Assembly: GCA_028690255.1 (NCBI GenBank)
Contig: JAQVBP010000028.1
Span: forward strand, 1-17,805
Direction: 5' to 3'
Source of the DNA: Methanosarcinaceae archaeon
GTDB taxonomy: Archaea > Halobacteriota > Methanosarcinia > Methanosarcinales > Methanosarcinaceae
Length of the DNA: 17,805 nt
The position numbers and the translations under genes are program-made. Of the stretch, positions 1-5,838 are shown piece by piece (the stretch's first letter is position 1; every line of letters begins with the position of its first letter). The notes beneath the pieces were generated by a model. That model had not been told where the DNA came from, ran no database searches, and saw only the letters and a list, made by a program, of their open reading frames with translations.

Positions 1-143
1 ATAGATTTTCCAGATTGTTCGTAAGTTTTGATTTTCTGATCAAGCGCCCAATTATAGACAAATCTACAACTACCTATATGCTGATTTAATTGAACAGCTT
101 GAGTAGTTGTAGGATAGAGTCTAAATTGGAACGCTTTCATCAT
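1..143 (-). CDS. tnpB: TnpB (IS200/IS605-family RNA-guided nuclease), N-terminal part only
   Basis: Reading the minus strand from base 140 gives MKAFQFRLYPTTTQAVQLNQ and continues with CRFVYNWALDQKIKTYE, the classic N-terminus of TnpB/OrfB (FRLYPT, then a C-RFVYNWAL block around residues 25-33). TnpB is the omega-RNA-guided DNA nuclease carried by IS605/IS1341-type elements. About 46 codons are visible; the gene runs off the left end of the window, so the RuvC and zinc-finger parts cannot be seen. Two ATG codons stand in tandem (141-143 and 138-140), preceded by an in-frame TAA. No clear Shine-Dalgarno is present, and both ATGs lie inside a perfect hairpin (138-157). Identity is confident; intactness is unknown. 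Confidence 0.88.
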   Translation of the reverse strand, partial: MMKAFQFRLYPTTTQAVQLNQHIGSCRFVYNWALDQKIKTYEQSGKS

Positions 144-157
144 GCAAAGGCATGATG
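138..157 (-). promoter_or_regulatory. hairpin enclosing the tnpB start codon
   Basis: CATCATGC (138-145) and GCATGATG (150-157) pair perfectly over 8 bp around a 4-base loop. On the minus strand the 3' arm contains the tandem ATG codons of tnpB, so in mRNA the start would be sequestered. A translational control role is inferred. Confidence 0.5.
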
Positions 158-239
158 CGCTTTAACAAGGTATATACTTGTTGGTAGATATGAAGTATGA
201 AACAAAAACCAATGCCCGATTCTTGTTGATGTATCATGA

Positions 240-247
240 TTATATAA
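240..247 (-). promoter_or_regulatory. candidate TATA box for tnpB
   Basis: TTATATAA lies about 100 bases upstream of the tnpB start on the minus strand. Archaeal spacing would start the transcript near base 217, giving a leader of about 75 bases that contains hairpins at 164-182 (AACAAG/CTTGTT) and 138-157. The site is palindromic, so orientation is inferred from the gene. Confidence 0.35.
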
Positions 248-274
248 GTTCAAGGTTGAAGTTGACGCTTATAT

Positions 275-297
275 CCCCTGAGCTAAAGACTCAGGGG
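275..297. repeat. IS605-type end hairpin, copy 1
   Basis: CCCCTGAG, loop CTAAAGA, CTCAGGGG: a perfect 8-bp stem. It lies about 130 bases upstream of the tnpB start, where the left-end hairpin of an IS605-type element is expected. Confidence 0.65.
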
Positions 298-488
298 TTT
301 TACGCTTCATTTTATAAAAAGATGGTTTTGGTGGAAAATCTCTGCCAGAAGCAGGATTTTTCCCTTTTTCTCCATTTTTTCCCGGCAGCTCCACAAATAT
401 TTCCCGGGATCTTCTCAAATAATACTTTCACTCAGCTTGGCGGACCCTAATAAACCCTGAAATTCTTTATTGTACTGAGGTGCTAATA

Positions 489-635
489 ATGGAAGAGTTC
501 TTTAAAGGATTGATAGAAAGGGCCTGCTACTACGAACAGTTTGAAAGCTTTAGAGATGAATGCGTTTCCGGAAAGGTCCGGAACATCCGGGATTCTGATC
601 TGAAATTAAAATCTCCTGTGGCCAACTACCCCTGA
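489..635 (+). pseudogene. 48-codon ORF ending inside an IS-like hairpin; probable truncated gene, function unknown
   Basis: An ATG at 489 has a good Shine-Dalgarno (GAGGTG, 477-482) six bases upstream. The ORF begins MEEFFKGLIERACYYEQFES and runs for 48 residues. Its stop codon (633-635) lies inside the hairpin 629-651, which resembles the IS605-type end hairpin at 275-297. The natural reading is an N-terminal fragment of a gene cut by a past insertion, whose last two or three residues are supplied by the inserted DNA. I do not recognise the family. It could also be an intact tiny gene or a chance ORF. Confidence 0.35.
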
Positions 636-651
636 GTTAAAGCCTCGGGGG
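629..651. repeat. IS605-type end hairpin, copy 2 (solo)
   Basis: CCCCTGAG, loop TTAAAGC, CTCGGGGG: same length, loop pattern and orientation as the hairpin at 275-297, with one wobble pair. It is preceded by AACTACC, as is a degenerate third copy near 17727-17752. No transposase gene adjoins it, so it is probably a remnant end. Confidence 0.45.
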
Positions 652-708
652 TCCCATGCTGAGATTTTATAAACTTATTATCAGTGGAGAAGTAAAACTT
701 CCAAAGCT

Positions 709-1548
709 TTACTTTTCAACGAGTTCTATTTCCGACTGGAGGTCCTGGCTAAGATCAATTTTATAAAAGTCTCCATCTTCAGGGAGTTCCATGAAAAAGG
801 AGTTTGTAATGTCAATGCTTATATTGCCACTTTCCAGGTCCAAGTCCAGAACATGTCCACCAGCTTTCCGGTCTTCCGTAATGAAGTGGAGATGATATCC
901 GGGGACATTGACACCCTTGACATAGTCGGGGGTTCTGAAGCCCGCAATCGTACCATTCACGTCTTCAAATTCAAATACGGACTGGGTCGCGGTAACGTCC
1001 ACAAGTTTGGGGTAAGGCCTTTCCTGTTTCGGGACACTTCGGGCTTTCATAGAAGAAAACGTACCCTCAATCCGGATTGCATAGAAGAGGTTTTTTGAGG
1101 GAAGGGTTTCGTCAAGATGTTTTTCAAGTTCAGTAAGGTTCATTGGTTCTTTGACCCTGAAGGTCTCATCGGTTTCAAAAGAGGTGACAGTTGCGAAGGG
1201 AGTTGTCATATTGTCCCTGACAGGATAAGCGATACCATCACTTTTTATCTGGTAATAATCGCCGTCAACTGCAAGCATTTCTCCTTCAAGGGCGTCAAAG
1301 GTCCCAATTCCGAAGTCCCCGTGTTTTTTCAGCTCTTCAAAGCTTTCCACTCCGTCATAGACGCCCTGCAGGAGGGCATCGATAGTGGAAACCTGGTAAA
1401 GTACGTCATTCCCAGAACCGGTTGAGCCGACAGTTAAATTCTCAGCATCGATAGACATTCCTTCTTTTCCTCCGGACTGTTCCATGCAGCCGGAGAGAAG
1501 AATAAAAGCAAAAAGGACTCCAAAAGCAAACATATTATATTTTTTCAT
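709..1548 (-). CDS. budA: alpha-acetolactate decarboxylase with lipoprotein signal peptide
   Basis: This enzyme converts alpha-acetolactate to acetoin and CO2. Family signatures run the length of the protein: TIDALLQGVYDG, HGDFGIGTFDALEGEM, FYAIRIEG, RSVPKQERPYP, GTIAGFR and NVPGYHLHF. The H-x-H-x10-H zinc ligands (HLHF...GGH) and the RSVP arginine are present. The N-terminus has two Lys, a hydrophobic stretch and a lipobox LLSGC, so the mature protein should be lipid-anchored outside the membrane. Most bacterial homologues are cytoplasmic, although a secreted Bacillus form is known. I start at 1548 (MKKYNMF) for the compact signal; an in-frame ATG at 1560 adds four residues, and neither start has a strong Shine-Dalgarno. 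It follows a dehydrogenase gene but has its own candidate promoter. Confidence 0.9.
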   Translation of the reverse strand: MKKYNMFAFGVLFAFILLSGCMEQSGGKEGMSIDAENLTVGSTGSGNDVLYQVSTIDALLQGVYDGVESFEELKKHGDFGIGTFDALEGEMLAVDGDYYQIKSDGIAYPVRDNMTTPFATVTSFETDETFRVKEPMNLTELEKHLDETLPSKNLFYAIRIEGTFSSMKARSVPKQERPYPKLVDVTATQSVFEFEDVNGTIAGFRTPDYVKGVNVPGYHLHFITEDRKAGGHVLDLDLESGNISIDITNSFFMELPEDGDFYKIDLSQDLQSEIELVEK

Positions 1549-1628
1549 TATACCAGCCATCCAATATTTTTGTGTAATTCCGGCCCTTAACTTTGACCAT
1601 AAAATTCGATCATAATAGCATATGTGAA

Positions 1629-1641
1629 AAATATATTTTAT
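1629..1641 (-). promoter_or_regulatory. candidate TATA box for acetolactate decarboxylase
   Basis: On the minus strand AAAATATATTTT lies 70-90 bases upstream of the gene, just after a T-run that could end the previous transcript. Archaeal spacing puts the transcript start near 1605 and the leader at 45-55 bases. This supports independent transcription of the gene. Confidence 0.4.
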
Positions 1642-1664
1642 CCGGACTGCCCCTTTTTTACCTG

Positions 1665-1671
1665 AAAAAAA
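1665..1671 (-). terminator. T7 run after the dehydrogenase gene
   Basis: Seven T residues on the minus strand, about 20 bases past the stop codon at 1690, with a second T6 run at 1654-1659. Poly-T without a hairpin is a usual archaeal termination signal. Confidence 0.4.
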
Positions 1672-1689
1672 TGGGCCTTGAAGCCTGGC

Positions 1690-2679
1690 TCAGTGGGAGC
1701 GCAGGTATTCTGCCACGGCATGTCCCACATCCGCGGTTCCGGAAGTCCCCCCAAGGTCGGGAGTTATGATTTTGTTTTGAAGCACATGGCTCACAGCCTC
1801 GTCAACAAGGGAAGCCTTTTTTTCGCCCAGCCATTCAAGCAGCATTTTTACACAGAGGATCGCAGCAAGGGGGTTTGCAATGCCCTTTCCGGCAATATCC
1901 GGAGCGCTCCCGTGTACGGGCTCAAAGAAGGCGTACTTTTCCCCGATGTTGGCGCTTGGCAAAAGCCCGAGGCTTCCCACAAGGGCCCCTGACATGTCGC
2001 TTAAGATATCTCCGTAAAGGTTTGTTGTGACCACAACGTCGTACTTTTCAGGCTGCTTCATGAGGCTGTACGCCATAGCGTCCACGAGCATGTCGGAGGA
2101 CTCAACCCCGTAGTCCTCAGCAGTCTCCCTGCAGACGTCCAGAAAAAGTTTATCGGCCTTTATGACATTGGACTTGTGGACAATGGTCAACCTGTTATCC
2201 CGCTTTTTTGCAAGCTCGCAGGCATACGCTGCAATCCTCTCGGACCCCCTGCGGGTAATGACCCGTCTGGTATATGCGGCATCCTCATGCAGTTCCTCGA
2301 TCCCTGAGTAAAGCCCTTCCGTGTTTTCCCTGACGATCACGAAATCAAAATCGCTTCGGCCAGTCACCCCCGCAATCCCTGGCAGGGGTTTTATGGGCCG
2401 CACATTGGCATAGAGGTCAAGTCCCTTCCTTATAGCAAGCAAAATACTTTTATAATTCGGGTCCGGGACCGTGGTAATCGCCCCGAAGAGGACAGCGTCA
2501 CATTCTTTTATAAGGTCCAGGTCCTCTTCGGTCATGGCAGCTCCGGTCCGCTCCCAGCGAGCGTAGCCGAGTTCCAGAGACACTTTTTCAATATCGAGCC
2601 CGAAAGTATCCAGGACCTCCAGGGCCGCAGGGATAACTTCCCTTCCTATTCCGTCACCTTCGATTACCGCAAGCTTCAT
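1690..2679 (-). CDS. NAD-dependent beta-decarboxylating dehydrogenase (3-isopropylmalate or homoisocitrate dehydrogenase)
   Basis: The 329-residue protein oxidises and decarboxylates a 2-hydroxy acid dicarboxylate or tricarboxylate. Visible family signatures are IEGDGIG at 7-12, RKGLDLYANVRP near 84-95, VRENTEGLYSG near 116-126, HKSNVIK near 168, the metal-binding Asp residues 200, 224 and 228, and EPVHGSAPDIAGKGIANP at 253-270. Asp-Ile in the APDIAG segment indicates NAD rather than NADP. The substrate segment does not by itself separate leucine synthesis (LeuB) from coenzyme B synthesis (AksF homoisocitrate) or methylmalate activity, so no symbol is given. The ATG at 2679 is chosen over a 36-residue upstream extension because GAGGAG sits 6 bases before it and the conserved MKLAVIEGDG begins there. 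The Shine-Dalgarno is partly inside a hairpin (2688-2702). Confidence 0.88.
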   Translation of the reverse strand: MKLAVIEGDGIGREVIPAALEVLDTFGLDIEKVSLELGYARWERTGAAMTEEDLDLIKECDAVLFGAITTVPDPNYKSILLAIRKGLDLYANVRPIKPLPGIAGVTGRSDFDFVIVRENTEGLYSGIEELHEDAAYTRRVITRRGSERIAAYACELAKKRDNRLTIVHKSNVIKADKLFLDVCRETAEDYGVESSDMLVDAMAYSLMKQPEKYDVVVTTNLYGDILSDMSGALVGSLGLLPSANIGEKYAFFEPVHGSAPDIAGKGIANPLAAILCVKMLLEWLGEKKASLVDEAVSHVLQNKIITPDLGGTSGTADVGHAVAEYLRSH

Positions 2680-2687
2680 TTTGATCT

Positions 2688-2702
2688 CCTCTTCGGAAGA
2701 GG
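2688..2702 (-). promoter_or_regulatory. hairpin overlapping the dehydrogenase ribosome-binding site
   Basis: CCTCTTCGGAAGAGG is a near-palindrome (CCTCTT / AAGAGG with a 3-base centre). On the minus strand its 3' arm is the first part of AGAGGAG, the Shine-Dalgarno of the dehydrogenase gene. Folding would hide part of the ribosome-binding site. Function is inferred. Confidence 0.4.
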
Positions 2703-2766
2703 AATGCGGGAGAGTATAAGAAACTGACGTATCTTTTTTGGGCCTGGAACCTCGGTTTCGGAAGCT

Positions 2767-2834
2767 CAGGTTTGGAATATCGGTCAAAAAAAATCAGGTT
2801 TGGAATATACGACCGAAGCCCAGGTTTGGAATAT
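2767..2834. repeat. three direct repeats of CAGGTTTGGAATAT
   Basis: Identical 14-base copies occur at 2767-2780, 2795-2808 and 2821-2834, with start-to-start spacing of 28 and 26 bases. A looser relative (CCTCGGTTTCGGAA) lies just before the first. They sit between the end of adk and the start of the dehydrogenase gene. Spacing of 26-28 bases could suit stacked regulator sites, but they could also be a decayed small tandem repeat. Confidence 0.6.
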
Positions 2835-2856
2835 CTTACCCGGAAGATCAGATCCG

Positions 2857-2883
2857 GAAAAAAAGAGAAAAAAGAAAAGAGAA
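2857..2883 (-). terminator. pyrimidine-rich tract after adk
   Basis: Directly after the adk stop the minus strand reads a run of T-rich blocks (T4, T6, T7 separated by single C or CTC) ending in a small CCGGA/TCCGG stem (2840-2857). This matches archaeal U-tract termination and suggests that adk ends its transcript here. Confidence 0.5.
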
Positions 2884-2885
2884 TA

Positions 2886-3533
2886 TCAGGCGAATTCTGC
2901 TAGAATTGCCTTGATGTCCTCAAAGACCACTTCAATATCTTTTGTACCGTCAAGGGTCTTTAAGAGATCCATTTTCTCATAGTAGTCAATGAGAGGCTGG
3001 GTCTGGTTCTTGTATACATCGAGGCGGTTTTTGACAGCTTCCTCGGTGTCGTCAGCCCTCTGGTAGACTTCGGCTCCGCAGGCGTCACAGATGCCTTCTT
3101 CTTTTGGAGGATTGAAGGTCTTATGGTAGCTTGCGCCGCACTTGCACATGAGCCTGCCACCGATCCTTGAAACAAGGGCCTCGTCCGGGACCTCGAAATT
3201 AAGGACGATGTCGATTGGCTTTTCAATCTCCTCCAGGATCCCAGCAAGAGCATCGGCCTGGGGAACGGTTCTCGGGTAGCCGTCAAGCATAAAGCCATTT
3301 TCACAGTCGTCTTCCTTAAGGCGGTTCTTGATAATCCCTATCAGTACTTCGTCAGGAACCAGCTCACCCTTGTCCATATATTCCCTGGCGGCAAGGCCGA
3401 GTTTTGTTCCTTCCCTTAAATTTGCCCGCAGGATATCACCTGTGGAAATCTGCGGTATATTGTAGAATTCAACCAGTTTTTTGGCCTGGGTGCCTTTTCC
3501 TGCACCCGGGGGACCGAACAGTATAATATTCAT
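2886..3533 (-). CDS. adk: adenylate kinase, long zinc-lid type
   Basis: Adenylate kinase interconverts ATP + AMP and 2 ADP in the cytoplasm. The 215-residue protein has the P-loop GPPGAGKGT at 7-15, the AMP-binding TGD (31-33) and DGYPRT (84-89), and a full-length LID with a zinc site made of Cys130, Cys132, Cys149 and Cys152 (MCKCG ... CDACG). This is the bacterial-type long form, as found in Methanosarcina, rather than the short archaeal trimeric AdkA. It lies 163 bases downstream of secY, the usual partner order. The start at 3533 is set by the MNIILFGPPG N-terminus; only a weak GGGG precedes it. Confidence 0.96.
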   Translation of the reverse strand: MNIILFGPPGAGKGTQAKKLVEFYNIPQISTGDILRANLREGTKLGLAAREYMDKGELVPDEVLIGIIKNRLKEDDCENGFMLDGYPRTVPQADALAGILEEIEKPIDIVLNFEVPDEALVSRIGGRLMCKCGASYHKTFNPPKEEGICDACGAEVYQRADDTEEAVKNRLDVYKNQTQPLIDYYEKMDLLKTLDGTKDIEVVFEDIKAILAEFA

Positions 3534-3579
3534 TAAAATTGCCCCATTTTTTATTGAATTTTATCTATAACAGCAAAAA

Positions 3580-3605
3580 CCCGTTAAATTTTTAGATATA
3601 ACGGG
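3580..3605. repeat. inverted repeat in the secY-adk gap
   Basis: CCCGTTA (3580-3586) and TAACGGG (3599-3605) form a perfect 7-bp stem around an AT-rich 12-base loop, 46 bases upstream of adk on the minus strand. Its role is unknown; it could be an operator or processing site. Confidence 0.4.
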
Positions 3606-3627
3606 CAGTTAATTTTGGAATGTTTTT

Positions 3628-3661
3628 ACTGTTCCCCCGAAGAACGAACTCATCGGGGGAA
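3628..3661 (-). terminator. hairpin made from a duplicated secY 3' end
   Basis: Bases 3628-3659 repeat the secY 3' end (3699-3730) with a few differences. In this copy TTCCCCCG (3632-3639) and CGGGGGAA (3654-3661) pair perfectly over 8 bp around a 14-base loop. It lies 36-70 bases past the secY stop, where a 3'-end or termination structure could act; no strong T-run follows. Confidence 0.4.
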
Positions 3662-3696
3662 AAGTACTCATCCGGCTATATGCGGATGAATCGGTT

Positions 3697-5175
3697 TCAC
3701 TGCTCCCCGAAGAACGACCTCATAAGGGGGTGCATCTCCATCATCTGTTCCGAAGCAATGTCCTCATAGAGACGGTAGACAATACTCACCGTAAGCAAAA
3801 GCCCTGTCCCTCCGGCACTTCCGAGCGTACCGAGCAAACTTGCGACCAGGGTCAAAAACCCTATAAAGGCCCCACCGATTACGGTAACCTTTGGAATGTA
3901 GCGCTGCATAACCTTTTCAATGCTGCCGATGTTCCGCCTGAACCCCGGAATCTGCATCCCTGAATTAAATATTTTCCGGGCGGTCGGCTTTGCACCCATG
4001 CCCGTGGTCTCGATCCAGAAGAGAGCAAAGATGATCCCTCCACCGATCAGCATGACGGCGTCCATAAATACGTGCAGGAAGATCTGCCAGGTCGCGGGAG
4101 CCGCTACCCCGTAGTTTGCAAACGATTCCCTCACAAGGGAAGGAATCCAGTCATAGGGGTCGTGGATAGGAGCCAGGTAGTACATGATCCCGTTAATCGG
4201 CCTTGAGCCGCTGAATTCCCCCAGAATGGTAATCCCGCGTCCATAGAGCAGAATCCCGATCATCTGAATGTTAGCCTGAAGCGCCCTTACAAGGATCATC
4301 GGAAGCACTGATGCATATATAAGCTTTACAGGGAATCGGCCCCTTGCCCCTCTTACTGCACTGTGGGCAAGCGGGATTTCAATCCTTGTACTTTCCACAT
4401 AGACCACAAGGAGGAAGATAATTACGGTACTCAAAAGTGCAAGAATTCCCCCTCTGACCAGAAGAAACATCATGCCCTCTCCTGAGAAGAGGTAATCAGC
4501 CCCGACATTCTGAGCGATATAGATCCATTTCGGGATCAACCCTACGGGAAGGCCGCTTGTGTCAAGCTGCCAGTTAAAGATCCCTGTCACAAGCTGCTGG
4601 GAGATTCCCGCTACAATGAAAAGTCCCACGCCTGACCCGATACCCCATTTGGAAATCACCTCATCCATGAAAAGGACCAGAGCACCTCCAATGAAGATCT
4701 GAACCATAAGGAAGAGTGTAATCACTCCCGAAGGGACACCAAAAGCTATGGCAAGTCCTTCGTCCGCCTGGATGTATCCGCCAAGAAGTTGGGGTAGGGC
4801 TTCCAGGATAATCATAACAAAGACAAGGAATTTTTGAGCTCCCTGAAAGTAAGCCTGATCTCTGGGGTCCGAAAGGTCAAGATTAATAATATCCGCCCCA
4901 ACGAGGAGCTGCAGAACAATGGAAGCCGTGACGATTGGCCCTATACCGAGGAGGATCAAAGAGCCTGAGGCCCCGGCAAAGAATGCACGGTACGATTCAA
5001 AAAGGTCGATCGAATTCTGGGACATCCCGAAAAGCGGTACATTCGCAAGAGCAAAGTACAGCATCAAGATCCCAAGCGTCCACCAGAGTTTATCTTTGAA
5101 GTGGACATGCTTTTCCGGACTTGCAACTGCGGGTAACCTGTTAAAAAGCGGTTCCAGCGTATCCCTGAGAGTCAT
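3697..5175 (-). CDS. secY: preprotein translocase subunit SecY (Sec61 alpha)
   Basis: SecY forms the protein-conducting channel in the cytoplasmic membrane with SecE and Sec61 beta. The 492-residue protein has ten hydrophobic segments. It starts with a cytoplasmic amphipathic stretch, then the first membrane helix (LWWTLGILMLYFALANVPLF), the lateral-gate segment LLGIGPIVTASIVLQLLVGA, and the basic cytoplasmic loop HSAVRGARGRFPVKL that contacts the ribosome. Length and C-terminus (DIASEQMMEMHPLMRSF) match archaeal SecY. It follows rpl15 as usual, but a strong terminator-like hairpin separates them, so secY probably has its own promoter in the AT-rich gap. Only a weak GGTG precedes the ATG at 5175. 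Confidence 0.97.
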   Translation of the reverse strand: MTLRDTLEPLFNRLPAVASPEKHVHFKDKLWWTLGILMLYFALANVPLFGMSQNSIDLFESYRAFFAGASGSLILLGIGPIVTASIVLQLLVGADIINLDLSDPRDQAYFQGAQKFLVFVMIILEALPQLLGGYIQADEGLAIAFGVPSGVITLFLMVQIFIGGALVLFMDEVISKWGIGSGVGLFIVAGISQQLVTGIFNWQLDTSGLPVGLIPKWIYIAQNVGADYLFSGEGMMFLLVRGGILALLSTVIIFLLVVYVESTRIEIPLAHSAVRGARGRFPVKLIYASVLPMILVRALQANIQMIGILLYGRGITILGEFSGSRPINGIMYYLAPIHDPYDWIPSLVRESFANYGVAAPATWQIFLHVFMDAVMLIGGGIIFALFWIETTGMGAKPTARKIFNSGMQIPGFRRNIGSIEKVMQRYIPKVTVIGGAFIGFLTLVASLLGTLGSAGGTGLLLTVSIVYRLYEDIASEQMMEMHPLMRSFFGEQ

Positions 5176-5379
5176 CGATTACACACCATTCAAAATATCA
5201 ATTGTTTAACCTGCATAGATTTCATTTTTGTTATGCAGGCTTGCTATCCTTCGCATCTGCATTTGTATATCAGTATAATAAGCATTGCTATATTTTTTTG
5301 CATTGCTCATAACTAATTTTTGCAAATGTAGCATTTGCTATATAGCACATCTAATATGAAAAAGTAATGCCGAAATATA
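5176..5379. promoter_or_regulatory. AT-rich secY upstream region with short repeats and mini-ORFs
   Basis: No protein gene of normal size is present. Three related blocks of the form GCAT(T)TG(C)TATAT occur at 5259-5270, 5282-5293 and 5331-5343, and GCAAATG/CATTTGC forms a 7-bp hairpin at 5322-5338. A TATA-like TTATTATAC on the minus strand lies near 5271-5280. Two tiny ORFs lead into secY: 11 codons at 5225-5190, then 5 codons at 5189-5172 whose TGA overlaps the secY ATG. These may be chance or a translated leader. Confidence 0.35.
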
Positions 5380-5411
5380 AGAAAAAAGTAATGTCAGAAA
5401 TGACATTACTT
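5380..5411 (-). terminator. intrinsic-like terminator closing the ribosomal operon
   Basis: AAGTAATGTCA (5386-5396) and TGACATTACTT (5401-5411) pair perfectly over 11 bp around a 4-base loop. On the minus strand the stem begins at the rpl15 stop codon and runs into TTTTTTC. This is the most bacterial-looking terminator in the window. It separates the 23-gene operon from secY. Confidence 0.7.
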
Positions 5412-5832
5412 ATTCGGCTTCAATGCAGCTTCCGCCTGCGTCTTCGATCTTGGCGCGGGCAGATGCGGAGAATTCGTCTGAAGTTACGGCCAGACTCCTG
5501 GTGACACGTCCGCTTCCGAGCACCTTCTCAATCCCGAGATCCTCAAGATTGATATGGTAAATCCCTTCCTCGAACCTGGCAAGCCCCTCTTCCACAAGGT
5601 AAGGAGCAAGTTCATCCAGTTCCCCGACGTTCACAATAGAAACGTCATTTGACACTATAGCAGGGAGTTTGAAGCCATGCTTTCCATAGCTGTAGCCTCT
5701 CTGCATGGCTCTGACGAAATGGTGTTTGCATGCACCTGCTTTCCCGCGGCCCCCACGGTTTCCGGCCCCACGTCTGTTCTTGCTGGTGCCGCCGCCGCAG
5801 GTCCTGGAGCCTCTGAACTTTTTAGTATCCAT
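5410..5832 (-). CDS. rpl15: large-subunit ribosomal protein uL15
   Basis: uL15 binds 23S rRNA in late assembly of the large subunit. The 140-residue product starts MDTKKFRGSRTCGGG and has the glycine- and arginine-rich stretch GAGNRGGRGKAGACKHH typical of the archaeal form, then a folded C-terminal half. The ATG at 5832 is preferred to a GTG at 5838 because GAGGTGA, which contains the rpl30 stop, sits six bases before it. Last gene of the ribosomal operon. Confidence 0.96.
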   Translation of the reverse strand: MDTKKFRGSRTCGGGTSKNRRGAGNRGGRGKAGACKHHFVRAMQRGYSYGKHGFKLPAIVSNDVSIVNVGELDELAPYLVEEGLARFEEGIYHINLEDLGIEKVLGSGRVTRSLAVTSDEFSASARAKIEDAGGSCIEAE

Positions 5833-5838
5833 AAACAC

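Larger units (their letters stand above)
1..310 (-). mobile_element. IS200/IS605-type element, left end plus start of tnpB (partial)
   Basis: The tnpB start is preceded, on the minus strand, by about 150 bases without a gene and then by a perfect 8-bp hairpin at 275-297 (CCCCTGAG / CTCAGGGG), the kind of subterminal hairpin that marks IS200/IS605 ends. ACGCTT flanks the hairpin on both sides (265-270, 302-307) and recurs at 131-136. The outer boundary near 300-310 is inferred from the hairpin, since these elements have no terminal inverted repeats or target duplications. No tnpA is visible in the window. Confidence 0.6.

Noticed and set aside
275..297. Could the CCCCTGAG hairpins be a CRISPR repeat?
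   Set aside because: Only two good copies, 354 bp apart, with no regular spacers and no cas genes; placement next to tnpB fits IS605 ends.
178..450. 90-residue plus-strand ORF
   Set aside because: It starts at TTG without a ribosome-binding site and runs through the IS left-end hairpin antisense to the tnpB leader; the protein resembles nothing known to me.
688..717. AAGTAAA/TTTACTT inverted repeat at the end of the acetolactate decarboxylase gene
   Set aside because: It overlaps the last codons and stop, is AT-rich and is not followed by a T-run on the minus strand, so I do not call it a terminator.
2960..3304. 114-residue minus-strand ORF within adk
   Set aside because: Out-of-frame shadow of the clearly functional adk gene.
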